From: Ferrithrix thermotolerans DSM 19514
Lineage (GTDB): Bacteria; Actinomycetota; Acidimicrobiia; Acidimicrobiales; Ilumatobacteraceae
Length of the DNA stretch: 64,000 nt
NCBI GenBank assembly: GCA_945861025.1
Contig: CAMASN010000010.1
Span: forward strand, 1 to 64,000
Direction of reading: 5' to 3'
Under the pieces are notes generated by a model, which was not told the origin of the DNA, searched no databases, and saw only the letters and a program-made list of their open reading frames with translations. The translations under genes were made by a program, and so were the position numbers. Below are positions 19,317 through 28,091 of the stretch, in pieces (position 1 is the first letter of the stretch; the number at the start of each line of letters is the position of its first letter).

Positions 19317-19396
19317 ACTCGTAGCAATCCGTTGCGTTCGTCGCTCAAGCGGAGGCGGGGGATCGCGCCGCGGCTGATAACCTCACCCCCGTTCAC

Positions 19397-19471
19397 GCGG
19401 GTGTAGTTCAGCGGTTAGAACCTCAGCCTTCCAAGCTGATGACGCCGGTTCGATTCCGGTCACCCGCTCCA
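19397..19471 (+). tRNA. tRNA-Gly (TCC anticodon)
   Basis: Acceptor stem GCGGGTG pairs fully with CACCCGC. The anticodon stem TCAGC/GCTGA encloses the loop CTTCCAA, giving anticodon TCC. The T arm has GGTTCGATTCC, and the 3' CCA is encoded (19469-19471). Confidence 0.95.
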
Positions 19472-19550
19472 GAAGCCTCGTTGATTGAGCGCGTTGTTGC
19501 CCCGTGGCGGTAGTGACGCACTCGGCGGCACGTAGCCAGCCGTGAAACAA

Positions 19551-19627
19551 TGGTCGGAATGAGAGGATTCGAACCTCCGACCCCCTGCTCCCAAAGCAGG
19601 TGCGCTACCAAGCTGCGCCACATTCCG
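19551..19627 (-). tRNA. tRNA-Pro (TGG anticodon)
   Basis: On the minus strand the acceptor CGGAATG pairs with CATTCCG. The anticodon loop is TTTGGGA between CCTGC and GCAGG, giving TGG. The T arm is GGAGGTTCGAATCCTC-like, and the 3' end ACCA is encoded. Confidence 0.95.
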
Positions 19628-19704
19628 TTTCGCCGCATCATATCGGCCGATCGCGCCTCCAACGGCGCTTGCTCGGGCAAATAGTACGACGAGTCATTTG
19701 GGGG

Positions 19705-19746
19705 TCGTGTGCCACCGACCACGCTGGGTCGGTCGGCGGCACACGA
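19705..19746 (-). terminator. Long hairpin downstream of the multicopper oxidase gene
   Basis: TCGTGTGCC-A-CCGACC (19705-19720) pairs with GGTCGG-C-GGCACACGA (19731-19746), a 16-bp stem with one A-C mismatch and a 10-nt loop. It begins 8 bp past the oxidase stop. There is no clear U-tract, so terminator function is inferred from position and stability. Confidence 0.6.
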
Positions 19747-19753
19747 GGATTTG

Positions 19754-21103
19754 TTACTTGACGATGACGGCCGTGACCATTCCGAACATGCCCTGTGGGC
19801 CTTCGGCGTGGGTGAGGATGTGGCAGTGCCACGCCCACACGCCTGGGTCAACGAAGTGGTACACCACCGTGTACCGCTCGCCTGGAGCAACGAGAATGGT
19901 GTCCTGTGCCACTGGGTCTTTGAGCGGCACGCCGTCCTTGGCGATGATCCAACCGACGGGCTGATGCATGTGCATTGGGTGGGCTGTGAGGCCTTCATTG
20001 AAGTAGTTCACGAGCATCGTCTCGCCCACGTTGGCCGAGTAAGGCTCGGTGGCGGGGAAGCTCTTGCCATTCAACGTGAGCCCGATGGTGCCGGCGTCGT
20101 TGAGCATCATGTTCACCGTCTTGTCGATCTTGGTGATTCCCTTTTCGGCTAGCGAAGCGGGCAACGGCATGTCGCCGATGATGAAGGCTCCCGCTAAGCC
20201 GTTGGGGATCTGGGTCTGAGCGTTGTGGTGCGAGTGGTACATGCCCACCGCAGGCTCAAGCGCGGTGAACTCATAGATAAACGACTTGCCTGGCTCCACC
20301 GGATCCTGTGTATACGGATCTACGCCGTCCATCGCGTTGGGTACCCGGATGCCGTGCCAGTGGATGTCGGTTGATTCTGGCAGTTCGTTGTTGAGAACAA
20401 TTCTGACCTTGTCGCCTACTTCGACTCGGATCGACGGGCCGGGAACCATGCCGTTATAGGTCCATGCCTTCACGATCTTGCCCGGCTCTACCTCCCAGTC
20501 GACGATCGAGGTGGTCAACTCGAACTCCTTGGTGCCATCGGCGAGGATCTTTGGCTCAAGAGCAGATCCGCCAAACGTGCTCTTGGGCTCGTTCACGAAC
20601 CGCAAAGCTCGCTCGGTCATTGCCTTGTCCATCTCTTGATACGACATCGTTGTCGGGGGAGCCGGAGTTGTGGTCGCCGAGTCAGCGGCTGAAACATGAG
20701 CCATGCCGGTCATGCCCGAGGCTGAGTGCCCGGGGATAGTGCACAAGAAGGGAAGTTCGCCGGTGGTTGCGTTCTTGAGGGTGATGGTCTGGGCTTCGCC
20801 GGGCTGCAGGTCTCGCGTGATGAGGTTCCGTTCGGGGATGCTGAAGTTGTGCGCCACATTGCCTGAGTTTGTGACGCGAATGGTCACGTCTCCGGGCGGC
20901 ACGTCGAGCATGTTGGGTGTCATTGCAAACTCGGTGAGGTTCACATCGACAGCGGTGGTTGTGACTGCTGCGAATCCCCCGCCGGATGAGCCTGAGTCTC
21001 CCGAGCGAGAAATCGCAAAACCGGAAAAGGCAAGTGCAACCACCCCGAGTCCAAATCCTCCGACAGCCAGCACGGATCTTTCATCGTTGTTCATGGCCGT
21101 CAT
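19754..21103 (-). CDS. Membrane-anchored plastocyanin-multicopper oxidase fusion
   Basis: 449-residue exported copper protein. One hydrophobic segment at residues 13-31 is a signal or anchor. Residues about 50-138 form a type-1 cupredoxin with ligands His85, Cys121, His126 and Met131 or 134. Residues about 195-449 form a two-domain multicopper oxidase with the four motifs His248-x-His250, His290-x-His292, His375-x-x-His378-x-His380, and His426-Cys427-His428 with His432. The only type-1 Cys in the oxidase is in its second domain, so it is a laccase-type enzyme and not a NirK nitrite reductase. The likely axial Met439 is two residues further from His432 than usual. DosR-like boxes lie upstream. 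Confidence 0.9.
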   Translation of the reverse strand: MTAMNNDERSVLAVGGFGLGVVALAFSGFAISRSGDSGSSGGGFAAVTTTAVDVNLTEFAMTPNMLDVPPGDVTIRVTNSGNVAHNFSIPERNLITRDLQPGEAQTITLKNATTGELPFLCTIPGHSASGMTGMAHVSAADSATTTPAPPTTMSYQEMDKAMTERALRFVNEPKSTFGGSALEPKILADGTKEFELTTSIVDWEVEPGKIVKAWTYNGMVPGPSIRVEVGDKVRIVLNNELPESTDIHWHGIRVPNAMDGVDPYTQDPVEPGKSFIYEFTALEPAVGMYHSHHNAQTQIPNGLAGAFIIGDMPLPASLAEKGITKIDKTVNMMLNDAGTIGLTLNGKSFPATEPYSANVGETMLVNYFNEGLTAHPMHMHQPVGWIIAKDGVPLKDPVAQDTILVAPGERYTVVYHFVDPGVWAWHCHILTHAEGPQGMFGMVTAVIVK

Positions 21104-21130
21104 TGTGATTGGGTCACGCCCAACCTCATA

Positions 21131-21144
21131 GGGACGATCGTCTC
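21131..21144 (+). promoter_or_regulatory. DosR-like box 1 upstream of the copper oxidase gene
   Basis: GGGACGATCGTCTC, a nearly symmetric GGGAC-N4-GTCTC site 28 bp before the oxidase start codon. It resembles the published mycobacterial DosR motif centred on GGGACTTTAGTCCC. The second box begins 22 bp further on, about two helical turns. Confidence 0.5.
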
Positions 21145-21152
21145 AACGGTTC

Positions 21153-21166
21153 GGGACTTTGGTCAC
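21153..21166 (+). promoter_or_regulatory. DosR-like box 2 upstream of the copper oxidase gene
   Basis: GGGACTTTGGTCAC, preceded by TTC. The stretch TTCGGGACTTT matches the left part of the DosR consensus exactly and GTC is kept in the right half. It lies between the oxidase gene and the sensor kinase stop. Confidence 0.6.
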
Positions 21167-21186
21167 TGATCTGCAAATTTGGCCGA

Positions 21187-22194
21187 TTACAGCGGCACCT
21201 TCCAGGTGACCAACGTGCCCCCAGTGGGCTTGGCCTGAATATCGAACGATCCGCCAAGGCCGGTGGCTCGCGCCGCCAGATTGCCCAGACCGTTGCCGTG
21301 ACCAAGCGCATTGGGTGAGATGCCCACACCGTTGTCGTCGATGGTGGCGGTGAGTTCGTCTTCAACCCGGATTTCAACGAGCACTTCGGTTGCATGCGCA
21401 TGACGGGCCACGTTGCCAAGGGCCTCCCGGACGACGGCAAACAGTTCGATACGCACATTGGCGGGAATAAGGAGTTGCGCAGCGCCATTGATGACGAGGC
21501 GAGGCGTGAACCCCAGCAGGCGAGTCGCTTGACGAATCAGCGCCTGAATCTCTTGGCCAAATGATCCTTGCCGCTGCGCTGAGCCCAGCGTGAAAACTGT
21601 GGTGCGGATCTCGCGGATCGCGTGATCGATTTGGTCGACCGCTGAGGTCACACGCGAGGTCATGGCTGGGTCGACCAACATCTCGAGTGCCTGCATCTCA
21701 AGACCCAACGCGTACAGGTGCTGCAGAGCAGTGTCGTGCAGGTCGCGGGCGATGCGCTCTCGCTCGGTCACGAGCGACAACGCCTCGTTTGTGGTTTGAA
21801 GGCGCCGCTCGAGCTTCACCCGCTCGGAGATGTCGCGAACGCTGGCAACTACAGAGTGGCCGCGTTCGTTGTTGAGCACGCTGAGGGCGATGGAGACGGC
21901 GATTTCGGTGCCGCCACGGTGCAGCAAGCGAACGTCACCGGCTGGCCCCATGGGCCGCGAAGCGTCGGCTTTCACAAACCCGGAACGCAACGTGGGGTGC
22001 GACGGGCGGGCCGACGTGGGCACGAGCACCTCGATACGTTGGCCAATCAATTCGGCCTTGTCGTAGCCCGACATTGCGGCCATTGCTGCGTTGACAAACA
22101 AGATGACGCCGGTGGCGTCGCACAGCACGAGTCCGTCTGGTGATGCTTCCATCACCGCTGTGGCGGGGAGCTGGCTCAGGTTGGTCGACTCCAT
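21187..22194 (-). CDS. PAS-containing NarL-type sensor histidine kinase (DevS-like)
   Basis: 335-residue cytoplasmic-looking kinase. Residues about 10-125 form a PAS domain (ATAVMEASPDGLVLCD, then SVRDISERVKLE). A HisKA_3 dimerisation helix follows with phosphoacceptor His153 (RIARDLHDTALQ), then an ATPase domain with EALGNVARHAHA, DDNGVGIS and GNGLGNLAARA. No transmembrane segment is visible. DevS of mycobacteria has GAF domains; here a single PAS takes that place, and whether it binds haem or flavin cannot be seen. The ATG at 22194 has TATTGT 6 nt upstream, so I prefer it to an earlier in-frame start. It is divergent from the DosR-like regulator. Confidence 0.9.
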   Translation of the reverse strand: MESTNLSQLPATAVMEASPDGLVLCDATGVILFVNAAMAAMSGYDKAELIGQRIEVLVPTSARPSHPTLRSGFVKADASRPMGPAGDVRLLHRGGTEIAVSIALSVLNNERGHSVVASVRDISERVKLERRLQTTNEALSLVTERERIARDLHDTALQHLYALGLEMQALEMLVDPAMTSRVTSAVDQIDHAIREIRTTVFTLGSAQRQGSFGQEIQALIRQATRLLGFTPRLVINGAAQLLIPANVRIELFAVVREALGNVARHAHATEVLVEIRVEDELTATIDDNGVGISPNALGHGNGLGNLAARATGLGGSFDIQAKPTGGTLVTWKVPL

Positions 22195-22200
22195 TCGCGA

Positions 22201-22206
22201 ACAATA
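22201..22206 (-). promoter_or_regulatory. -10 box of the sensor kinase gene (leaderless)
   Basis: TATTGT on the minus strand, 6 nt before the ATG at 22194. A DosR-like box lies about 25 bp further upstream, a position compatible with activation. Confidence 0.55.
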
Positions 22207-22230
22207 GCCCACATTGAGACACTGAAAAAG

Positions 22231-22244
22231 ATGACCTAAGTCCC
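22231..22244 (-). promoter_or_regulatory. DosR-like box between the divergent kinase and regulator genes
   Basis: On the minus strand GGGACTTAGGTCAT. The first seven bases match the DosR consensus and GTC is kept. Its distance from the kinase start is 37-50 bp, so the pair may autoregulate. Confidence 0.55.
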
Positions 22245-22279
22245 TATAAGCGGCCCCTCTCGCGTGGTCAAATAAATGA

Positions 22280-22939
22280 ATGTCTGCAAAGGTGCGCGTC
22301 TTTCTGCTCGATGATCATGAGGTCGTTCGTCAGGGCGTCCGCTCCCTGCTCGAGGCTTCGGGTCAAATCGAAGTGGTCGGCGAAGCCTCAAGCGCCAGCG
22401 AGACCTTGGCTCGGGTTCGCGCATCGCAACCCGATGTGGCCGTGCTCGATGTGCGCATTCCTGACGGCAATGGGGTCGAGGTGTGCCGCGAGATTCGCAG
22501 CGAGTTCCCACACATCCATTGCCTGATGCTCACGTCGTACAGTGACGACGATGCGCTTTTCGAAGCCATCATGGCTGGCGCTTCTGGTTACGTGCTCAAG
22601 CAAATCCGTGGATCAGAGTTGGTGTCGGCTGTGATACGCGTGTCGCTCGGTGAATCGCTGCTCGACCCGGCGGTCACCGGCAAAGTGTTGGCACGGCTCC
22701 GTTCGCCCGAGCCCGAAGACGATCGTCTGGTGCATTTGAGCCCGCAGGAACGACGTCTGCTCGAACTCATTGGCGAAGGTCTGACGAACCGCCAGATCGG
22801 CGCCGAGATGTTCCTCGCCGAAAAGACGGTGAAGAACTACGTGTCCACGTTGCTCGGCAAGATGGGTATGCACCGGCGTACCGAAGCCGCCGTGTATGCC
22901 GTGCGGCTCGACATGAATCAAGCTCGCAAGAACGACTAA
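22280..22939 (+). CDS. NarL/LuxR-family response regulator, DosR/DevR-like
   Basis: 219-residue regulator. The receiver domain has Asp11-Asp12, the phosphoacceptor Asp57 (VAVLDVRIPDGNG), and a Ser/Thr-Lys switch (LMLTSY, then GYVLKQIRG). The C-terminal LuxR helix-turn-helix reads LSPQERRLLELIGEGLTNRQIG with EKTVKNYVSTLLGKMGM, which is close to DosR as I remember it. Arrangement opposite the DevS-like kinase and DosR-like boxes nearby support the assignment. By analogy it would respond to hypoxia, NO or redox state; the signal here is not shown by the sequence. Confidence 0.9.
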   Translation: MSAKVRVFLLDDHEVVRQGVRSLLEASGQIEVVGEASSASETLARVRASQPDVAVLDVRIPDGNGVEVCREIRSEFPHIHCLMLTSYSDDDALFEAIMAGASGYVLKQIRGSELVSAVIRVSLGESLLDPAVTGKVLARLRSPEPEDDRLVHLSPQERRLLELIGEGLTNRQIGAEMFLAEKTVKNYVSTLLGKMGMHRRTEAAVYAVRLDMNQARKND

Positions 22940-22966
22940 CGCCGTTGGCCTCGTGGGAATGGTTGA

Positions 22967-23242
22967 TTAGCGCTTTGCTGCTGCTTTAGCGAGGCGCTTT
23001 GCTGTCTTGCCTGCTGGGGCAATAGAGCGGTGATCAAGGTCGCCGTGCTCGGCGCCATTGGTGAACAGCACCCGGTATCGCTGCCAGTTGAAACCGTTTG
23101 CCAGAATCACGCGACCAACGGTGCCCACGGGCACGCCGTCGAGTTCGATGGTTGAGGTCACACGATCGCCCATGCTCAATTCGAGTTGGTCTGCGTGTGG
23201 TTTGGCGAGGGCGTGGGGTTTCCAGAACGTCACGGTTGCCAT
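22967..23242 (-). CDS. Small conserved-looking protein with an SH3-like central part
   Basis: 91 residues starting MATVTFWKPHALAKPH at the ATG at 23242. The middle (GDRVTSTIELDGVPVGTVGR, then NGFNWQRYRVLFTNG) looks like a small beta-barrel of the KOW/SH3 type, and the C-terminus is rich in Lys and Ala (KTAKRLAKAAAKR), which could bind nucleic acid or membranes. I do not recognise the family. Codon use matches neighbours, so it is probably real. It is divergent from tig with only 56 bp between start codons. Confidence 0.7.
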   Translation of the reverse strand: MATVTFWKPHALAKPHADQLELSMGDRVTSTIELDGVPVGTVGRVILANGFNWQRYRVLFTNGAEHGDLDHRSIAPAGKTAKRLAKAAAKR

Positions 23243-23298
23243 TCTGCCCGATGAGAGGGAGTCGTTGCATCTTTCTGCGCCGATACACTCGGCCATCT

Positions 23299-24693
23299 GT
23301 GAAAAGCACTCTCGAATCCCTAGAGGGAAACAAGGTCAAGCTCTCGGTCGATATCGACGAAACCGAGTTTGATCGTGACATTGACTCAGCATTCAAAAAG
23401 ATCGCTCGCGAGGTGCGGTTGCCAGGCTTTCGAGCCGGCAAAGCTCCTCGCAAAGTGCTCGAGGCCCGCATCGGCATTGCCGCTGCACGCGAGCAAGCGC
23501 TTCGCGATGGCGTGCCGAACTACCTGGCGCAGGCCGTTCGAGAGCACGATGTCGACCTCATCGCCACGCCCGAAATCGATATCACCGGTGGCGAAGAGAG
23601 TGGTCCCATCTCGTTCAACGCAACGTGTGAGATCCGTCCCGAGGTCACCGTGCCGGGCTACGGCGGCCTGCGTGTCGAAGTTCCGGCCATTACCTGCACC
23701 GACGCCGATATCGACGCCGAGGTAAAGAAAGAACTCAGTCGTCAGGGCACCCTCGCCGACGTTGAGCGGGCCATCGCCCTAGGTGATCAGGTCACGCTCA
23801 ACCTGCAGGGTCTGCGCAGCGGTGAGCCAGTTATTGGTCTCAACACCGAAGATTGGCTCTACGAAGTCGGCAAGGGTTGGGTTGCTGGCGGCTTCGACGA
23901 TCAACTCGTCGGAGCCAAGGTCGGCGATGACCTCACCTTCTCGCTCATTCCTAATGGCACCGAAGAGCCAGCCGATTTCGAAGTCACCATCAACAAGGTG
24001 CAAGAGCTCATCCTGCCCGAGTTCAACGACGAGTGGGTCGACTCAAACGTCGCCGAATACGACACTGTTGCTGGGTGGCGCAGTGCGCTGCACGACCGTC
24101 TGAGCGAGGCGCATCTCAATCAGGCTCGTAGCCAGATTGTCGATCGCGCCACATCGGCGTTGGCCGAACTGGTCGACATTGAGCCACCCGAAGCAATGGT
24201 CCAGGGCGACCTGCAGGCGCGCGTGCAAAACACGGTGCAGCAGTTCCAGAGTCAAGGCATTGCCCTTGATCAGTGGCTGTCAGCCACCGGTCAAGACGCC
24301 AACAGCTTTGTCGAGGGCTTGCGCATCCAGTCGCTCAAAGCTGTGAAGGTCGATCTCGCTTTACGTGCCGTCGCCGTTGCCGAAGACCTCGCCGTCGATG
24401 ACGACGACTTCGAGCGTGAGTTCGAGCGCATTGGCATGCAGGTGCGTCAGCGCCCAGCGCAGGTTCGTAAGGCCTACGAAAAGAACGATGCGATGAGCGA
24501 ACTTGGTGCTCAAATTCGCAAGACCAAGGCGCTCGACTGGTTGCTGCATCATGTAGAAATCGTCGACCCCACGGGTGAGATCATCGATAACGATGTAATT
24601 CTTGGCCATGATCATGACCACGATCATGAACACGACCACGATCACGACCACGATGGTCACGACCACGACGATCACGACGATCACGATCACTAG
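23299..24693 (+). CDS. tig: Trigger factor with a histidine-aspartate-rich tail
   Basis: Ribosome-associated chaperone and prolyl isomerase, 464 residues. The ribosome-binding motif is present as [18 protein letters not shown] (about residues 43-60), followed by a FKBP-like domain (about 160-245) and the helical C-terminal arms. The last 29 residues alternate His and Asp/Glu almost without exception, a probable metal-binding tail beyond the usual fold. The GTG at 23299 is chosen because [15 protein letters not shown] matches normal trigger factor N-termini and TACACT (23284-23289) lies 9 nt upstream. clpP and clpX follow, the usual order. Confidence 0.95.
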   Translation: MKSTLESLEGNKVKLSVDIDETEFDRDIDSAFKKIAREVRLPGFRAGKAPRKVLEARIGIAAAREQALRDGVPNYLAQAVREHDVDLIATPEIDITGGEESGPISFNATCEIRPEVTVPGYGGLRVEVPAITCTDADIDAEVKKELSRQGTLADVERAIALGDQVTLNLQGLRSGEPVIGLNTEDWLYEVGKGWVAGGFDDQLVGAKVGDDLTFSLIPNGTEEPADFEVTINKVQELILPEFNDEWVDSNVAEYDTVAGWRSALHDRLSEAHLNQARSQIVDRATSALAELVDIEPPEAMVQGDLQARVQNTVQQFQSQGIALDQWLSATGQDANSFVEGLRIQSLKAVKVDLALRAVAVAEDLAVDDDDFEREFERIGMQVRQRPAQVRKAYEKNDAMSELGAQIRKTKALDWLLHHVEIVDPTGEIIDNDVILGHDHDHDHEHDHDHDHDGHDHDDHDDHDH

Positions 24694-24704
24694 GAGAACT
24701 GCGA

Positions 24705-25346
24705 ATGAGTCCAATGCGTGAACCGGTGCGTAACTACTACGTACCAAATGTGATCGAGACGACAAGCCGCGGCGAGCGCCACTCAGACCTGTACTCGCGC
24801 ATGCTGCGCGAGAACATCATCTTCATCCCCACCGCCATTGATGACACAGTTGCCAACCTTGTTTGCGCACAACTCATTCACCTCGAGAGTGAGAACCCTG
24901 ACAAGGACATCAGCATCTACATCAACAGCCCCGGTGGCGACATTACGGCCCTGTTTGCCATCTACGACACGATGCAGTTCATCAAGAACGACATCGCCAC
25001 CATTTGCCTCGGACAGGCCGCCTCGGCTGCTGCGGTGTTGTTGGCTGCCGGCACTAAGGGCAAGCGCCTCGCTCTGCCACACGCCCGTGTGTTGCTTCAT
25101 CAGCCATGGGGCCAGGTTGGCTACGGGCAAGTCACCGACCTCGAGTTGGCGGCCAAAGAAATTCTGCGCATGCGCGACCTGCTCGAGGAGATCTTGGCCA
25201 AGCACACCGGCCAGACGGTCGAGAAAATTCACGCCGATACCGACCGCGACTACGTGATTGAAGCGCCTCAGGCCGTCGCGTATGGCATTATCGATGAAGT
25301 AATTACATCTCGTTCCGCTGTCGACCGCTCCGGTCCAATTCGGTAA
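24705..25346 (+). CDS. clpP: ATP-dependent Clp protease proteolytic subunit
   Basis: 213-residue serine protease subunit of ClpXP. The catalytic triad is Ser107 ([11 protein letters not shown]), His132 (HARVLLHQP) and probably Asp182 ([13 protein letters not shown]). The N-terminal extension before RLLRENIIF-like sequence resembles a processed propeptide. The Shine-Dalgarno AGGAGA (24692-24697) overlaps the tig stop codon and lies 7 nt before the ATG, so the two genes are translationally linked. Only one clpP is seen here; actinobacteria often have two. Confidence 0.96.
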   Translation: MSPMREPVRNYYVPNVIETTSRGERHSDLYSRMLRENIIFIPTAIDDTVANLVCAQLIHLESENPDKDISIYINSPGGDITALFAIYDTMQFIKNDIATICLGQAASAAAVLLAAGTKGKRLALPHARVLLHQPWGQVGYGQVTDLELAAKEILRMRDLLEEILAKHTGQTVEKIHADTDRDYVIEAPQAVAYGIIDEVITSRSAVDRSGPIR

Positions 25347-25376
25347 CGCACGCCAACCGATCCGGTAGGGGGAATA

Positions 25377-26660
25377 GTGGCGAAGTTTGGTGACACCGGC
25401 GAACTGCTGAAGTGTTCTTTTTGTGGCAAGTCCCAAAAGCAGGTCAAGAAGCTCATCGCCGGCCCTGGCGTGTACATCTGCGACGAGTGCATTGATCTCT
25501 GCAATGAGATCATTGAAGAAGAACTCACCGAGTCCAGCGAGCTGCGTTTCGAAGACCTGCCGACCCCTCGTGAGATTCGGTCGTTCCTCGACGAATACGT
25601 CGTTGGCCAAGACGATGCCAAAAAGATTTTGTCGGTCTCGGTCTACAACCACTACCGCCGCATTCAGCACCAGCAAGTCCTCGGCGTTGGTCGCCGTGAC
25701 GAAGTCGAACTCGCCAAGAGCAACATCTTGTTGCTCGGTCCTACCGGTTGCGGCAAGACCCACCTCGCGCAGACCTTGGCGCGTATGCTCAATGTGCCCT
25801 TTGCAGTTGCTGACGCAACGGCACTCACCGAGGCTGGCTACGTCGGCGAAGACGTCGAGAACATTCTGCTCAAGCTCATTCAGGCCGCCGACTTCGATGT
25901 GAAGAAGGCCGAGACGGGCATCATCTATATCGACGAGATCGACAAGATTGCGCGCAAGAGCGAGAACCCCTCGATCACCCGCGACGTCAGCGGCGAGGGC
26001 GTGCAGCAGGCACTGCTCAAGATCCTCGAAGGCACGGTTGCCTCGGTGCCGCCGCAGGGTGGGCGTAAGCATCCGCACCAAGAGTTCATTCAGATCGACA
26101 CCACTAACGTGTTGTTCATTTGCGGCGGCGCCTTCTCGGGTCTCGAGCAGATCATCGAGCAGCGCATTGGTCACAAGGGCATGGGTTTCAACAGCACAGT
26201 GCGTTCGAAGCAAGACCGCGACGCCGGCCAACTGTTTGGCCAGGTGCTGCCCGAGGACCTGCTCAAGTTCGGCATGATTCCCGAGTTCATCGGCCGTCTG
26301 CCGATGGTTGGCGCGGTGCGCAGCCTTGATCACGAGGCACTCGTCAAGATCCTCACCGAACCCAAGAACTCGCTGGTCAAGCAGTATCACAAGGTCTTTG
26401 AGTTCGAAGATGTCGAACTTGAGTTCACCCCCGAGGCGCTGATTGCGATTGCCGATCAGGCACTGCTGCGTGGCACTGGAGCTCGTGGTTTGCGGTCTAT
26501 TGTCGAAGAGGTTCTGCTCAACACGATGTACGAACTGCCTGGGCGCACCGACATTGGTCGGGTCACCATCGACGAACACACCGTCAAGAACAAGGTGGAT
26601 CCCACGTTGGTTCCTCGCGAACCCGTTCGCACCACGCGCCCTCGCCGGGCTGCTTCCTGA
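25377..26660 (+). CDS. clpX: Clp protease ATP-binding subunit ClpX
   Basis: AAA+ unfoldase of 427 residues that delivers substrates to ClpP. The N-terminal C4 zinc finger uses Cys13, Cys16, Cys35 and Cys38. Walker A is GPTGCGKT (121-128) and Walker B is [11 protein letters not shown]. The pore and ClpP-binding region includes IGHKGMGF in place of the IGF loop of other species. It begins with GTG at 25377 behind a purine-rich GGTAGGGGGAA, 30 bp after clpP, and is probably in the same transcript. Confidence 0.96.
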   Translation: MAKFGDTGELLKCSFCGKSQKQVKKLIAGPGVYICDECIDLCNEIIEEELTESSELRFEDLPTPREIRSFLDEYVVGQDDAKKILSVSVYNHYRRIQHQQVLGVGRRDEVELAKSNILLLGPTGCGKTHLAQTLARMLNVPFAVADATALTEAGYVGEDVENILLKLIQAADFDVKKAETGIIYIDEIDKIARKSENPSITRDVSGEGVQQALLKILEGTVASVPPQGGRKHPHQEFIQIDTTNVLFICGGAFSGLEQIIEQRIGHKGMGFNSTVRSKQDRDAGQLFGQVLPEDLLKFGMIPEFIGRLPMVGAVRSLDHEALVKILTEPKNSLVKQYHKVFEFEDVELEFTPEALIAIADQALLRGTGARGLRSIVEEVLLNTMYELPGRTDIGRVTIDEHTVKNKVDPTLVPREPVRTTRPRRAAS

Positions 26661-26713
26661 TTCTTCGCTTCTGGCCTGCGGGCATCGTCTCGCACCCATA
26701 GGGTTGTCATCAC

Positions 26714-28012
26714 ATGAACTACGCCGATGCTCTTGTTTACCTCGACGCGCACGCCACCTACGAAAAGACCGGCCTGATCGACTCGCCATCGCTTGCCTCC
26801 ATCGAGCGACTCATGTCGGTGATGGGCGACCCGCACACTACGTATCCGGTGATTCACATCACCGGCACCAATGGCAAGGGTTCTACGTCGCAGATGATCA
26901 CCCGCTTGCTCATGGCGCACGGCCTCACGGTGGGCACATTCTCGAGTCCCCACCTCGAGCGCGTCAACGAGCGCATGACATACAACTGCGAACCAATCAG
27001 CGACGAAGAGTTCGGCGAACAGGTCGGTGCCATCGCCGATCTTGAGGTACTCGCTGGTGTGCGACCGAGCTATTTCGAGATCACAACTGCGGCGGCGTTT
27101 CGTTGGTTCAGCGACATCGCCATAGATGTTGCCGTGGTCGAAGTTGGCTTGCTCGGCCGTTGGGACTCGACCAACGTGGTCGACGCTCAGGTTGCGGTAG
27201 TCACCAACGTTGCGCTCGATCACACTGAGTTTGCTGGTCCGACCAAGGCCGATATTGCGCGTGAGAAGGCAGGCATTGTCAAGCCCAATAGTGCAGTCAT
27301 CATCGGCGAGACCGACCCTGATCTCGTTGAGATCTTTATGTCTGCGGGTGGCGCTGTGGTGTTCGAGCGCGGCGAGCAGTTCGACTGCATCGAGAACCAA
27401 CTCGCCGTTGGTGGTCGGCTCGTCGATCTGCGTACCCAGACCACGGTGTACTCCGATGTGTTTGTGCCGTTGCATGGGCAGCATCAAGGCGACAACGCAG
27501 CGGTAGCACTTGCGGCGGTCGAGGCTTTCTTTGCTTCTCCGGTGCCAGAAGAACTCGTGCTCGAGGCCTTTCAGAACGTGCTAATACCCGGTCGCTTCGA
27601 GGTGCTCAATCACCTTCCGTTGGTCATCGTCGATGGGGCGCACAACCCCGCTGGCGCCGACACGTGTGCGCAAGTGTTTTTCGAAGACTTCCATCCCGAG
27701 GGTCGGCGCATCTTGATCGTTGGGTGTCTGCGTGGTCGCGATCCGGCGCAGTTGCTTGGTGCGTTGCGCGCCGAAGAGTACGACGTGGTCATTTGCTGCA
27801 CCGCCCCATCGCCGCGTGGTCTGCCGGTGAACGAGTTAGCGGCGATTGCTCGACGCGTGGGTTGCGACGATGTGTACGAGGTTGCGTCGGTGTCGGCGGC
27901 GTGTCAACGCGCATTCGACATGGCCACCGTCGACGATGCCATCGTGGTGTCAGGCTCGATGTACGTGGTGGGCGAGGCCCGTCCCTACATGATCACCCGT
28001 CGCATCGCCTAG
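26714..28012 (+). CDS. folC: Folylpolyglutamate synthase / dihydrofolate synthase
   Basis: Mur-ligase-fold enzyme adding glutamate to (dihydro)folate, 432 residues. It has the P-loop HITGTNGKGST (residues 48-58), the SPHLERVNER motif, the TNVALDHTEFAG segment and the C-terminal VDGAHNPAGA. These are diagnostic for FolC among Mur ligases. The ATG at 26714 has TAGGGT (26699-26704) 9 nt upstream, suggesting its own leaderless promoter although clpX ends only 53 bp before it. Confidence 0.95.
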   Translation: MNYADALVYLDAHATYEKTGLIDSPSLASIERLMSVMGDPHTTYPVIHITGTNGKGSTSQMITRLLMAHGLTVGTFSSPHLERVNERMTYNCEPISDEEFGEQVGAIADLEVLAGVRPSYFEITTAAAFRWFSDIAIDVAVVEVGLLGRWDSTNVVDAQVAVVTNVALDHTEFAGPTKADIAREKAGIVKPNSAVIIGETDPDLVEIFMSAGGAVVFERGEQFDCIENQLAVGGRLVDLRTQTTVYSDVFVPLHGQHQGDNAAVALAAVEAFFASPVPEELVLEAFQNVLIPGRFEVLNHLPLVIVDGAHNPAGADTCAQVFFEDFHPEGRRILIVGCLRGRDPAQLLGALRAEEYDVVICCTAPSPRGLPVNELAAIARRVGCDDVYEVASVSAACQRAFDMATVDDAIVVSGSMYVVGEARPYMITRRIA

Positions 28013-28091
28013 GTCGCCGCCGCCTCGATTGCCGTCGCCTACTGGCCGTTGCGGTAGGCGAACTGGCTACGGCGCCGTAGCCTTTGGCTCC

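Noticed and set aside
19754-21103. Copper nitrite reductase (NirK/AniA)
   Set aside because: NirK has its type-1 Cys in the first of the two cupredoxin domains. Here that position is His-Ser-His, and the Cys is in the last domain, as in laccase-type oxidases.
24783-26789. 668-codon open frame on the minus strand opposite clpP, clpX and folC
   Set aside because: It is the antisense shadow of conserved genes with strong third-position GC bias; its translation shows no recognisable domain and it spans three plus-strand genes.
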